From the NCBI GenBank assembly GCA_037178675.1, contig JAYMGJ010000513.1, forward strand, positions 41,872-105,871: a stretch of DNA of 64,000 nucleotides, given 5' to 3'. Numbering within the stretch: the first letter of the stretch is position 1; every line of letters starts with the position of its first letter. The notes beneath the pieces are model-generated. The model worked only from the letters and a program-made list of their open reading frames with translations, was not told where the DNA came from and ran no database searches. Positions 30,701 through 40,500 of this stretch are shown here, in pieces. The stretch comes from Scleroderma bovista. Taxonomy: Eukaryota > Basidiomycota > Agaricomycetes > Boletales > Sclerodermataceae. A program made the position numbers and the translations under genes.

Positions 30701-32237
30701 TGAGCCTACTACTTACTACAAAGCAATTAAACGTCCGGACGCGGACCTTTGGCTCACCGCTATGCTTGAAGAACTGAAAGTCTTCGAGAAGATCGGCCTG
30801 TACGAGGAAGTCGACTGCCCCCCTGATCGCAAGATTGTCAATTCAAAATGGGTATTTAAGGTCAAGCGTGGCCCTAATGGCGAGATAGACAAGTATAAGG
30901 CCCGTCTCGTCGCCAAGGGGTTCACGCAGGTCCAAGGCATCGACTACACCGACACGTTTGCACCTGTCACCAAGTTCTCGTCCATCCGCATGCTCCTCGC
31001 GTTAGCAGCGCATTACGACCTAGAGATACACCAAATGGATGTGAAATCTGCATTCCTAAATGGTGAACTAGAGGAGGAGATTTACCTCCGTCCTCCCCCT
31101 GGTTTCCGTGACAAGCCAGGCAAGGTCTGGCGTCTCTGGCGTGCACTTTATGGGCTTAAGCAGGCTTTGAAGGCCTGGTACAACACGCTACGAAAAGTAT
31201 TCGAGTCACTCAGATTCATGCGTTGTCAAGCCGACCACAGCATCTTCTATAAGGACGAGGATGGAATGCAAATCATCGTTGCTGTCTACGTGGATGATAA
31301 GCTAATCCTATCTAAGAGCCTCGATGCCATCAAACGTCTAAAGAGGCAACTGTCGCAGGAGTATGAGCTGACGGACTTAGGGGAAGCGCACTGGATCCTC
31401 GGAATGGAGATTGTCCGAGATCGCAAAACACGAACGATCGAACTATCGCAGCATCGTTACATTGAAACGATCCTTGAACATTTTGGCATGGAAAATGGGC
31501 GTGCTGTAAAGACCCCCATGGAGCCGAATCTGAAGCTCATCAAACTCGAAGCCCCCGAAGTCGATGCGAAGCTCTACCAGAGTGGACTTGGTGCACTTAT
31601 GTATGCAATGCTGGCAACACGTCCAGATCTTGCTTTTGCAGTGGGCGCACTGAGCAAGCATGCTGCGACGCCAGGTGAGGCACACTGGGCAGCCCTAAAA
31701 CGAGTCTACCGCTACCTCTGTGGGACGACTGATATCCGTCTTATTTACAGTGGAGAAACGAAGCCAAACATCCTAGGTTACGTTGATGCGGACTGGGCTG
31801 GTGACATCAATGACCGTCGATCTATTAGTGGCTATGTCTTCATCATATCTGGTGGAGCTGTTAGCTGGTCCTCGAAGAAGCAGACCTCTGTTGCTCTTTC
31901 AAGCACAGAGGCTGAATACATGGCTTCTGCGGCTGCGACAAAAGAAGCACTGTGGCTGCGCTCTCTCGCACAAGAACTCTCTTCGTCGACATCCCAGGAA
32001 CCAACTACACTACTCATTGACAACCAGTCGGCCATGGCACTCGCGAAGAATGCTGTTTTCCATGACCGTACCAAGCATATCGCGATCCGACACCACTTTA
32101 TTCGAGAGAAAATAGATGAAGAAGAGATCACTCTTCAATATATACCAACAAACAAACAAGTTGCTGACGTCCTGACGAAACCTTTGATGCGGGAGAAACA
32201 CAACCGATTTATTGAAGGTATGGGCATGGTAATTTGA
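27723..32237 (+). CDS. Copia Gag-Pol polyprotein, intact (1504 aa)
   Basis: A single frame from ATG 27723 to TGA 32237. In order: Gag capsid-like helices (about residues 30-230), a Lys-rich stretch and zinc knuckle (C252, spacing CX4CX4HX4C), protease with DSGA (Asp 329), integrase HHCC zinc region (WHRRLAH..., CKPCLKGKQH), integrase core with Asp 553, Asp 616 and Glu 652 (35 residues between the last two), a variable acidic/Ser/Pro linker (about 780-980), reverse transcriptase with YVDD (Tyr 1189), and RNase H from about 1350 (VDADWAGD, SSTEAEYMA, IDNQSAMALA). Every catalytic residue is present and there is no stop or shift. Encoding Gag and Pol in one frame is normal for fungal copia elements; processing would be by the internal protease. 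Confidence 0.97.
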   Translation: MSKQPSASAGPSIPAQSAPVSMSTGQVKQASSRLYDIPSLDNDGTNFQTWKHCIEMILDIRGLWGIVNGSEAKPDPSTHPDESTEWLTKDKEARAQIILTLKDEPLSGVLYTSTSAEAWTKLSERYEGKGKQTIAYLIGELFHNTLSDDISMETQLYSMRQKAHVLRTLGQPLEDSLIAVAMILSLPASYSTLSTILMSSGDKLTVESVIAQVLIEEKARKGPSQTALAAKTTQPKGKSKTRDGKKKKQKKCAYAPCKKSGHTEDECWKKKADEAAKGTESGNKEKPKEKERTELAARFTQVNSNDSPLQLFVAKRSKASLSTREWIIDSGASAHMSCHRNWFKTYHPLSPPRRVVIGNGNSIFAIGIGGIGLDLDVGNGQTRYTVLTDVYHVPELDGNLMSVSYLASRNLPILFGHDSCTILADDETVAIGHKRDSLYILAATLTLNDQTAYIVHGPLPFLDRSIPLAALGTRTTSSCASLETWHRRLAHINIDSILRLDRKEMVSGMTITGERTHDGDLCKPCLKGKQHRNPIPDKSNIESPRVLYRTYSDVCGPMETMARTGHHYFVTYIDAHSHRLIVKLIKTKDEVFKLTKEYFEQAEAKTGERANYLHSDGGGEYSSYAFQDYLKSKGIHHELTNAYTPQENGVAERMNRTLIESARAMLSDAGLPNSYWGDAILYAAHILNCVPTRALAGNITPHEAYTGNKPSVGHLRVFGCKAHVHVPVEKRRKLDAKSLECAFLGFAENRKAYVCVHRPNGQIFESRDVVFDEGDPDGPSRVRIDESDLNVDEMDGSSDQNASESVETTGDLPETEEEAPEANGTADGFPSASTVQRQSADGVSVVHDPSDRSKSSAPRVEAKSSRFDGNRRSPATNVNDRIERRLPAPIRRPSLPRGPPTPYPHPIPAPEVHRSSRLRKTPTRDDDLRFFVSSYGKAPTNARDQPDGKVNDDLPALLEDNDEEDGESGEVECENASTQDQTAYRATTAASDDEPTTYYKAIKRPDADLWLTAMLEELKVFEKIGLYEEVDCPPDRKIVNSKWVFKVKRGPNGEIDKYKARLVAKGFTQVQGIDYTDTFAPVTKFSSIRMLLALAAHYDLEIHQMDVKSAFLNGELEEEIYLRPPPGFRDKPGKVWRLWRALYGLKQALKAWYNTLRKVFESLRFMRCQADHSIFYKDEDGMQIIVAVYVDDKLILSKSLDAIKRLKRQLSQEYELTDLGEAHWILGMEIVRDRKTRTIELSQHRYIETILEHFGMENGRAVKTPMEPNLKLIKLEAPEVDAKLYQSGLGALMYAMLATRPDLAFAVGALSKHAATPGEAHWAALKRVYRYLCGTTDIRLIYSGETKPNILGYVDADWAGDINDRRSISGYVFIISGGAVSWSSKKQTSVALSSTEAEYMASAAATKEALWLRSLAQELSSSTSQEPTTLLIDNQSAMALAKNAVFHDRTKHIAIRHHFIREKIDEEEITLQYIPTNKQVADVLTKPLMREKHNRFIEGMGMVI

Positions 32238-32259
32238 AGGTTGCCTCGCCGAGTGGGCG

Positions 32260-32439
32260 TGTTGAAGGACAGAGTATTTTCCCCTCTCTTTACACTTTAC
32301 CTTTCCTGTGTCGAGCAACCTTACATAAGCACAATACATTTCCTCTGAGAAATTTTCCGTTGCACCTCAGTCTTTGTCCAACACGAAACTGAGATTATTT
32401 GTTCTGTCTAGCTTTGCTGTGCACCTAGCCCTTTTATCA
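32260..32439 (+). repeat. 3' LTR of the copia element (180 bp, short form)
   Basis: Matches the 5' LTR except for a few substitutions and the absence of 104 bp, exactly the distance between the two 18-bp direct repeats of the 5' LTR. Confidence 0.92.
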
Positions 32440-33924
32440 ACTCTTACATGTCCCATGATCACAGCCCATAGGCTCATTACATATGCAGCTGCAGCCCACA
32501 TGATGCAACCACAAAGCCATGATGGAGGTCAAACCCTTCCATGGTGAGGATAGTGCTACAGAGAACCCCCAGGACTTTATCAAAGCATTTAACTGTGCTA
32601 TGAGAGAATGCACTACTATAACAATGGAGTAAGAAAAGATAGAGGCATTAGCAGACTACATGGTCGGCAGATCAGCAGTGGAAGAATGGTACAATGGACT
32701 TTCAACCAAATGCCAACTCTCATGGGACAAATTATGGTATGCATTTGACCAAAGCTGGCTGCCCATCCAGAGAGCGGCGAAAACAATGAAGGACTATGAA
32801 AGAGAGCTACTAGAACTAATGTTGGCTGAAGAAGACATAGGAACCATCAAGATGAAGAGCAGAGTACAGGCATGGATGCACATCATATGGGCCGAAGGAG
32901 TGCTGGCTCTTGTGAAACTGGCAAAGGTAGAAAAGAGCACCATCTTGATCTGGCAGGTCAAGGAAAAACTACCAGAAATGGTATGGGACTTACTGGACAA
33001 AGAGTACGTGAACTGGGAGATGTTTACAGGAGCAGTGAAGGGTCTGAGTATGGGGAAACTGAAGGAGGGAAAGGCAAAGTTGGAAAGGCAAAGGAAAGAT
33101 GAAGAAGCGATGGAGAAGAGAGTATGGGCATCAATTACAGACTTATTGGGGTGCATGCAATGCATGAATCTCACGCAACCCCCTCCATGAAACACACAGC
33201 CCACCAGCCTAACAACACCCACCTCCATGGGCAGCCGCTTCGCAATACAGCAACAACCACACCAGCACATCTATAACCAGTTCAAACTGGTAACAGAAGT
33301 GCAAAAGAACACTCTGCACAACATCATCAACACTCTTGAACATCACCCGCCCACAGCAGTAGCACACCAAACACACCAAGCACAAGTCACACAGTGGCTC
33401 ACACAACACAGCAAGAGCACACACTTTGACGAAACAACCCCATACCCACTCACACCCAGTGTCACACACCAAACAGGTTTGGTACAGTGAACATGGAAGA
33501 TAACACCTATATCAAATGATCCTTATGCAAAGGATAGGCACGACAGACCCTCATCATAGCCATCTATCGCACAAGAAGACTATTCTGATGCAAGAGATGA
33601 ATGCCAATGCTGACAGTCATCCCTCGCACAAGAACCACCAAAAAGCAGAAGAAACTGAAGAAATAATGTCATTATGGTATGAGAAAGGAATGCACACGTC
33701 TGCAGTCCAACTCCCATATCAGAATGATCAAAGAAGCCGAAGAATTGATGGAGAAACAAGGGAGAAAGAGAAGAAATGATTTTTAGCGCCCAAATGTCAT
33801 TTTTAGGCACCCAGTGCTGGCATTCCAATATTTTGAATAGCTCCGCCATTTCTTAAGCTATTGGGCACGTGACTATACCGTCAGAGAGCCTAGAACGTGG
33901 TCTATCTGCCTGTCAAGTTTCGAT

Positions 33925-34383
33925 GTGAATCTGTTCATTTCCCACAGAGATATTCCCCCTGCAATCCAGACGTTCATCTCATCACTCACTATGGAGTCCA
34001 TACTTTCTCTGGATCGTTTCTCTGCTATTGCTGCAGATCTCCACTATGTCCTGCTCTTAGGACAGCCTCTCCCAGAGTTCCCATGCACTGTCTGGCATGT
34101 ATCTTCCCAGCCTGCTCCCTCAATCCCCCTCGTTCTCGGCCAGTGTGTTCTCCTCGTCAGTCCTGCATCAAGGATGTACTTTGGTCATCTTAGGTCTATT
34201 GTCAAGCTTGAAAAGTCTTCTCTGGTCGTCTCTGTGTCCCCTGAGCCCTCAGCCTATGGTCCCTTCCTCCCAGATACTTGCCATGTCCATCTTCCTCTGT
34301 TGTTCATCTCACTTCCCTGGATGTGTCGAATTCAGTACTCTGTCCACTTCCCCACTTTCAGACGGCATCTCTCAGCACCATGA
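33925..34383 (+). CDS. Conserved X-element protein, unknown function (copy B)
   Basis: Same protein as 16266-16658 and 54153-54650. The frame is open upstream through the conserved NLFISHRDIPPAIQT segment, but as in copy A there is no ATG at the position used in copy D. The first Met with homologous context is MESILSLDRF at 33991, giving about 130 residues. No stop within the conserved core. No recognised domain. Confidence 0.5.
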   Translation: MNLFISHRDIPPAIQTFISSLTMESILSLDRFSAIAADLHYVLLLGQPLPEFPCTVWHVSSQPAPSIPLVLGQCVLLVSPASRMYFGHLRSIVKLEKSSLVVSVSPEPSAYGPFLPDTCHVHLPLLFISLPWMCRIQYSVHFPTFRRHLSAP

Positions 34384-35373
34384 CAGTTATACCCCCCCCA
34401 CTTTATAGTGCTGTTAGGAAGAAGAACCCTCTCTCATTCTTTCCCAGAAGAGAGCTCGTCAAGGGAGCCCATGGTTGTGCTTCAGTGGCACTAGAACATA
34501 TGCATTATACCTTAGTGTATGCTGACCCCCCCAGAGACCTCTGGACCCCTGGTACCCTTCTTGTGGCTGTTCTGTCTTGGATCAATTCCCCTATTTATTC
34601 CAGATCTTCCCCATTGTTCTCCCATCAAACGTCTTGGGCAGTGCATCAATGACTTCTTCTCCTGTGCAAGTGACTTATCCCTTGCTTACTGATGCTCTCT
34701 TGTCATCAGTATTACTCTATCCCTTTCGCATTTTTGGTATATTACTCAGCTGATGACCCACTCCCTTGCCAATCAGTCTTGTCATGCAGCTTACTCATTC
34801 CTTTACTCAGCAGCTTATTCATGCTCCCTATGCTTACTCATTCCTGCTTATCCCTTGCTTACTGATCGTTTACAAACCCCTTACAAAGCTCTTACCAATC
34901 CCTTACCAATCCTTGACAAATTCTGCTTATTCCCTTCTCTTTTTGTACTTCAATGCTGTGTCCCCCCATGTATTTAAACCCCTGGGCTCAGCCCAGTGAT
35001 AAGAGACCCCAATAGTATGAAATTATCCCTCTCTCAGACTCTCTCAGTCAGTATCCCCTCAGCTCTTTGAGTCTTGTAGGCTTCAGTGAAGGTCTAAAGG
35101 CTCTGATATCTCAAGTTTATTCAATCTATTCAAGTCCAAGTATTTCTCTAGGCTCAAGTGGAGTCTATCCTGTAAATCCTTCATCTCCCATTGCCCCTGG
35201 ACGTCAGGAGCCCCCTTGCCCCTTTGCTGCACCAGTCTCTAGGTGTAGTATCGCTACTTCAGTCTCAGCCACTTCAATCCCTGCTTTGACACTTCCTAGG
35301 CTTTAGGAAGAGTCCAGACCCCTATCCCCTTCATCATCTACTGCTCCTGTACCCCAGGAGTATCCTGCATCAC

Positions 35374-35996
35374 TGTTACGACCATGTCCAACTCCGGACT
35401 CTTACCCGGTTACTCCGGTCGCATCGCAGCACTACAGCTCAACTCCGGACCTCTGCGCGTTACTCCGGTCCCGGACGCGCACATACTCTTCCGCTAAGTG
35501 CGACCCTTTGCATTAATCCCTATCCAGTCGTTACTTCACTTCTCCGTCAACCCTGTAGTACCGTGAGTTCTCCGTGCTCTGTTTATATCTTCTACCTTGT
35601 AGTATTTTCTCCGGACCTTACTTATTTTCATCGGACCTGACCTAGTCCCAACTCCGGTTATTCCTTGTCCGCCCTTTGGGCTGTTTACTTGTCACCGTAA
35701 ATACTCGACCCTAGTTCTCCGTAGTATAAGTACCCTGTACTCCGTCCTGTATACCTCAGTCTGAAATCAACCATAGTCTCTACTCCTGATCTCGCCCGTC
35801 TCCGTCTCTGTCTCCGTCTCCCCTTCTTGACCGGAACCTACGCAAGGGATCAACGCTCGTTGTCCTTAGTCGTTGAATCCAAGCGGTCACCAACTCCGGC
35901 CGGACTAATCTCTCGTCCAGCCCTCTGCCCTCTTCCTTCGTCCGCGCTCGTCCGGACTTGACCGGACCCCCTACCGGAGTAGACCCGGACTTGACA
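35374..35996 (+). repeat. 5' LTR of Gyp1 copy 1 (623 bp)
   Basis: TGTTACGACC...GGACTTGACA. It has one extra 12-bp gtctctgtctcc-type unit compared with the 3' LTR. Rich in CTCCGG words. Confidence 0.95.
35725..35767 (+). promoter_or_regulatory. LTR promoter and self-primer sequence of Gyp1
   Basis: TATAAG at 35725-35730 is followed 33 nt later by AGTCTGAAAT (35758-35767), the predicted RNA 5' end. It is exactly complementary to ATTTCAGACT at 35999-36008. Confidence 0.65.
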
Positions 35997-35998
35997 GT

Positions 35999-36008
35999 AT
36001 TTCAGACT
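35999..36008 (+). other. Primer-binding site of Gyp1 copy 1 (self-priming type)
   Basis: ATTTCAGACT, 2 nt after the 5' LTR, pairs with AGTCTGAAAT in the R region of the same LTR. No tRNA-like TGG start is present. This is the Tf1/sushi mechanism by analogy. Confidence 0.65.
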
Positions 36009-36066
36009 CGCACTTGTGTGGGTTCACTGTCCCAAACCTCGTACGCATATCCTGTCCAGTTTCCTT

Positions 36067-37515
36067 ATGACTATGACCACGCGCTCTCGCGCTCGTACCG
36101 CTGCAGCACTTGCTGAGGAAGCAGGTGCAGTAGACGACCTCCACCTATCCGCCGCCCAACAAGCCCTGTCTAACCGCTGGCAACCTCCGGCTTCTGTAAG
36201 CCAATTTAGGAGCTTCACAGCTCGAAGCCCAGTAGTGTCGATGACTCCGCGTCGCGACGCTGCGTCTCAGAGCCTTCGTGGTTCTGCAGACCCTGGTCAC
36301 CGAGGATCCGTTCCCGGTGACGGCTTCCCCTACCATCGCGACTCCACTCTGGAGCGTCGCGAACCCGGTCGATTCCAATGGTTCGGCCCTGAGGATGGTC
36401 CCGGAGATGATCCGGACGACCCCGGAGATGGCGACAACGACGACAACGACGACAACGAGTTTGTCGACGCCCCGGAAGAGCTAGACCCTGGTCTAGCTGT
36501 TTTCCACAATCTAGCCATCGCCGTCAATCGCCTCTCCCGCTCTTCCCGCCGGACCAACGAGTCCTCCTCCTCCCGTGCCAAAGTCCGTGAACCGGACACC
36601 TTCGACGGTACGGACCCCAAAAAGCTCAGGACCTTCTTGGTCCAGTGCGAACTCTGCTTCCAGGATCGAGCCAAGGCATTCCGCCTTGACAGGGCAAAGG
36701 TAACTTTCGCCCAGTCATATCTAAAAGGGATGACCTTAGAATGGTTCGAACCAGACCTCCTGAACTCCGGCGATCCGGCTGACCGTCCGCGCTGGATGGA
36801 TAGCTGGGTCCATTTCGTCGCCGAACTACAGAGTACGTTTGGACCTCACGACCCCATCGCCGATGCCGAGCACCAGCTCGAACACCTCCGGATGAAGGAC
36901 GCACACCGCGTTACGCGGTATATTGTGGACTTCAACCGACTCGCCTCCCAGGTCCAGGACTACGGAGATGGCGCGCTCCGCCGCCTGTTCTACTCCGGAC
37001 TTCCGGATCGTCTGAAAGACGAGATTGCTCGAGTCGGCAAGCCCCTGACTCTCCATGGACTCCGGGCACTATGCCAGGAGATCGATGCGCGCTACTGGGA
37101 GCGCAAAGACGAGGTTGCTCGTACCACAAAGAGTCAGTCCACCTCGTCCCCAGCTAAGACCTCCGACTCCGGAGGCAACTCACCCAAGTCCGGAAAGGAG
37201 AAATCCAAGTCCGGCAACATCTCTAGCTCCGCCACTGCTGGGTCATCCAAAACGACCAGCAACCCATCCTCCTCCGGTTCCACCAGACCGGACCTCACCA
37301 ACAAGCTTGGTAAGGATGGAAAGCTCACCGCCGATGAGCGAAAGCGGCGACTAGACAACAACCTCTGCATGTTCTGCGGAGGTACCGGTCATTTTGCGGA
37401 CAACTGTCCCAAAAAGACCAAAAAGGCCAAAGCTCGCGCTGCGGCCATCGCTGCGGAGTCCGGTAAGACGGACTCTACTAACTCGGGTGCCAACTCCGAG
37501 TCAAAAAAAGAGTAA
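36067..37515 (+). CDS. Gyp1 Gag (482 aa)
   Basis: I chose ATG 36067 (MTMTTRSRARTAAAL); the open frame upstream has no ATG. The protein has a disordered acidic N-terminal third (poly-Asp near residues 120-140), a retrotransposon Gag capsid block (about 180-330, with LKGMTLEWFEPDLL and FGPHDPIADAEHQLEHL), a Ser/Lys-rich linker, and a CCHC zinc knuckle (CMFCGGTGHFADNC, near 437-450). It packages element RNA in cytoplasmic particles. It ends at TAA 37513-37515, directly after a slippery A-run; pol follows in the -1 frame. No stops; intact. Confidence 0.95.
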   Translation: MTMTTRSRARTAAALAEEAGAVDDLHLSAAQQALSNRWQPPASVSQFRSFTARSPVVSMTPRRDAASQSLRGSADPGHRGSVPGDGFPYHRDSTLERREPGRFQWFGPEDGPGDDPDDPGDGDNDDNDDNEFVDAPEELDPGLAVFHNLAIAVNRLSRSSRRTNESSSSRAKVREPDTFDGTDPKKLRTFLVQCELCFQDRAKAFRLDRAKVTFAQSYLKGMTLEWFEPDLLNSGDPADRPRWMDSWVHFVAELQSTFGPHDPIADAEHQLEHLRMKDAHRVTRYIVDFNRLASQVQDYGDGALRRLFYSGLPDRLKDEIARVGKPLTLHGLRALCQEIDARYWERKDEVARTTKSQSTSSPAKTSDSGGNSPKSGKEKSKSGNISSSATAGSSKTTSNPSSSGSTRPDLTNKLGKDGKLTADERKRRLDNNLCMFCGGTGHFADNCPKKTKKAKARAAAIAAESGKTDSTNSGANSESKKE

Positions 37516-37550
37516 GCAGCTCCCGACCCTCCGCACAACCGGTGAGCTGC
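37503..37550 (+). promoter_or_regulatory. -1 ribosomal frameshift signal between gag and pol
   Basis: Heptamer A AAA AAA (37503-37509) in the gag frame, a 6-nt spacer that includes the gag stop, then a perfect 7-bp stem GCAGCTC (37516-37522) / GAGCTGC (37544-37550). The same run and stem are present in copy 2. The pol frame is -1 relative to gag and open across the site. Confidence 0.65.
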
Positions 37551-40500
37551 GTTGACTCCGGAAGTGCACCCAAGGAGGCCCGCCTCAACGCGTCCGCTCT
37601 TTACGATCCTAACTCCCTTATGCCATATGTTATCCTCCTATCATTTGACTTACCTAAAACCCGCGCACTTGTGGACTCCGGGTCCACGCATTGCTTTGTA
37701 GATGTACAATTCGCGCACAAAAACAATATCTCCACTTACTCCGTTCCTCCGATTACTCTCCGGCTCTTTGACGGTACATCAAACTTTGTAATCACTCAAG
37801 CTGTCGATATATCAGTGAAATTCCCCGCATCCGGTGATGTCACCCCTATGACCTTTTACCTCGCTCCGTTAGACTCTGACTGCTCGATTGTCCTTGGACA
37901 TAACTGGCTCACCCGCTACAATCCGTTGATTGATTGGGTACTGAGCAGTTTAACTTTCCGGACCCCTGCACCAAGTTTGCTAGTGCCCCCGTCGACCCCC
38001 TCTCCGGTTCAGTCCGGTAACCCTGTCTCCGGCCTCTCTGGCCAATCTGACCCTGGCCTCGTGCCATCTGTCAACACTCCGGTTTGCACCCCTCCGCACA
38101 TCTCTCTGATAAACGCAGCCGCATTCGTGCGTGCGTGCAAGTTAGAGGGATCCACCAAATACCAACTTCAGCTGCGTCCTTCTGACACAGCAAAGGCTCG
38201 TTCTTCCTCCGCCTCTACTCCGCCGGACTTGGACGTCGTCCCTCCGGAATATCGCGATTATGCGGATGTGTTCAGCAAGGCGAAGGCCTCTGAACTCCCC
38301 CCGCATCGCGACTACGACTTGAAGATCGACCTTGAAGAAGGTACCTCCCCTCCTCTGGGAACCCTCTACTCACTGTCTCCGGTTGAGCTCTCCGCTCTCC
38401 GGACTTTCATCGACGAGAATCTTAATACAGGTTTCATCCGTCCTACCGCTTCCTCCCATGCTGCTCCGGTCCTCTTCGTAAAAAAGAAGGATGGCTCACT
38501 CCGCCTCTGCGTTGACTTCCGAGGCCTAAACAAAATCACCAAAAAGGATCGCTATCCACTCCCCCTAATCTCTGACCTACTAGACTCCCCAAGCCGTGCT
38601 AAGATCTACTCGAAGATCGACCTCCGGCACGCGTACCATCTAGTCCGGATTGCTCCGGGCGATGAGTGGAAGACCGCCTTCCGTACGCGCTATGGGTCTT
38701 ACGAGTGGTTAGTAATGCCCTTTGGCCTCACTAACGCCCCTGCAGCATTCCAGCGCTTTGTCAACACGATCTTTGCTGACATGCTGGATGTCTGCGTCGT
38801 CGTATACCTCGACGACATCCTCATCTACTCCGAGGATATGGAGTCCCACCAGCAGCACGTCCGGGAAGTTCTCCGCCGACTCCGGTTGCATGGCCTCTTC
38901 GCCAAACCGGAGAAATGTGAGTTCCACTCGGACTCGGTAGAGTACCTTGGCTATCGCCTCTCTCCGGACGGTTTGACTATGTCTCCGGACAAGATCCAAA
39001 CCATCTCCGACTGGCCTGAACCTCGAAAGGTAAAGGACATCCAGTCCTTCTTGGGCTTTGCCAATTTCTACCGCCGGTTCATATTCAACTACTCCGACAT
39101 CGTGGTCCCTCTTACCCGGCTCACCCGGAAAGACGCTCCTTGGAACTTCTCCGACGACTGTCGACACTCCTTCAACGCGCTGAAGCATGCCTTCACCACT
39201 GCACCTATCCTCACCCACTTCATTCCGGATACCCTTATCATCGTGGAAACCGACGCCTCCGACTACACCGTCGCTGGCATCTTGTCCATTTCCTGCACCG
39301 ACGGAGAGATCCGTCCAGTTGCGTACTACTCCCGGACCTTGACTGCTCCGGAGTTGAACTATGACACCCACGATAAGGAATTGCTTGCTATCTTCGAAGC
39401 ATTCCAAAACTGGCGCCATTACCTCGAAGGCTCCGCCTCCCCTATAGACGTCGTCACGGACCACAAAAACCTCAAGTACTTCTCCACCTCAAAAGTACTG
39501 TCCCACCGACAAGCCCAGTGGTCTGAATTTTTATTTCAATTTAATCTTGTCATTTGTTTCTGTCCCAGAAAACTTGGTGCCAAGCCGGACGCTCTCACTA
39601 GATGATGGGATGTCTACCCCAAAGAGGGGGATAGTGGCTACACCCGGGTTAACCCCCAAAATCTTAGGCCGGTGTTCACTCACAAACAGCTCTCTAATTC
39701 TCTTCGCGCTACTTATCTAGAGTTTCCGGTCCTCCGTGCAGTCGCAATCATGGACGTGGAAACACTCCATAGCGACATCCTCTCTGCACTACCCTCTGAT
39801 CCCATTGCCCAGGTCCACCTCGCAGATCCACCGGACTCTCGTTGGTCCACCGACGAGGCTGGATTCCTTCGACTAGACGGTCGTATATACGTACCGGACT
39901 TGGATGACCTCCGTCTCCGGGTACTCCGGTATCGACACGACCACCCACTCGCTGGTCACTTTGGGCAAAACCGGACTCTAGAGCTAATCCGGCGTGAGTA
40001 TACCTGGCCTGGTCTCCGGACCTTCGTCAAGGATTACGTCCGGTCCTGTACCTCCTGCGCAAGAGCTAAGACACCGCGCCATAGACCATACGGACTGCTG
40101 AAGCAGCTCCCAGTACCGGAGAAGCCCTGGAATTCCATCTCCATGGATTTCATAGAGCAACTCCCTTCATCTACCGGCTTCACAGCCATCCTGGTCGTGG
40201 TAGACCGGCTTTCTAAACAAGCCATTTTCATCCCTACTCACGACACCATCACTAGCCCGGAGCTTGCAAAACTCTTCCTGCTCCACGTATTCTCCAAGCA
40301 CGGTGTTCCCGCCCACGTCACCTCAGATCGCGGTACAGAGTTTGTCTCCCACTTCTTCCGGTCACTTGGGAAGGCCCTCGACATGCGCCTTCACTTCACC
40401 TCCGGCTACCACCCGGAGGGCGATGGCCAGACTGAGCGGTCTAACCAGACCCTTGAACAGTACCTCCGGATCTACTGCAACTACCAGCAGGACAACTGGG

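Larger units (their letters stand above)
27374..32439 (+). mobile_element. Intact Ty1/copia retrotransposon (5.07 kb)
   Basis: LTRs 27374-27657 and 32260-32439, 5-bp TSD actct (27369-27373, 32440-32444), primer-binding site and one uninterrupted 1504-aa polyprotein frame. CpG-rich compared with the surrounding Gyp3. Probably young and possibly able to move. Confidence 0.95.
27079..33459 (+). pseudogene. Gyp3 gag, split by the copia element; continues at 43373
   Basis: An ATG at 27079 opens a frame that, after removing the copia insertion (27374-32444), runs on without a shift to 33459. After removing X copy B it joins the CCHC zinc knuckle (CFKCSTHRHSGRQC) around 43394-43435. Stops in frame are TAG 27250, TGA 27289, TGA 32456, TGA 32501, TAA 32630 and TGA 33188. 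Most sit where Arg or Gln codons would fit (CGA or CAA/CAG). The recognisable core is the 32660-33190 region (WYNGLSTKCQLSWDKLWYAF, a retrotransposon Gag helix block). Confidence 0.85.

Noticed and set aside
30106..30777. Overlapping 223-aa plus-strand frame inside the copia polyprotein
   Set aside because: It is an out-of-frame shadow of the linker between integrase and RT, with no start context or known motif.
38709..39464. 251-aa minus-strand frame over Gyp1 pol
   Set aside because: Shadow of the RT/RNase H coding strand; no splice sites or TATA, unlike the real antisense gene at 41365-42428.
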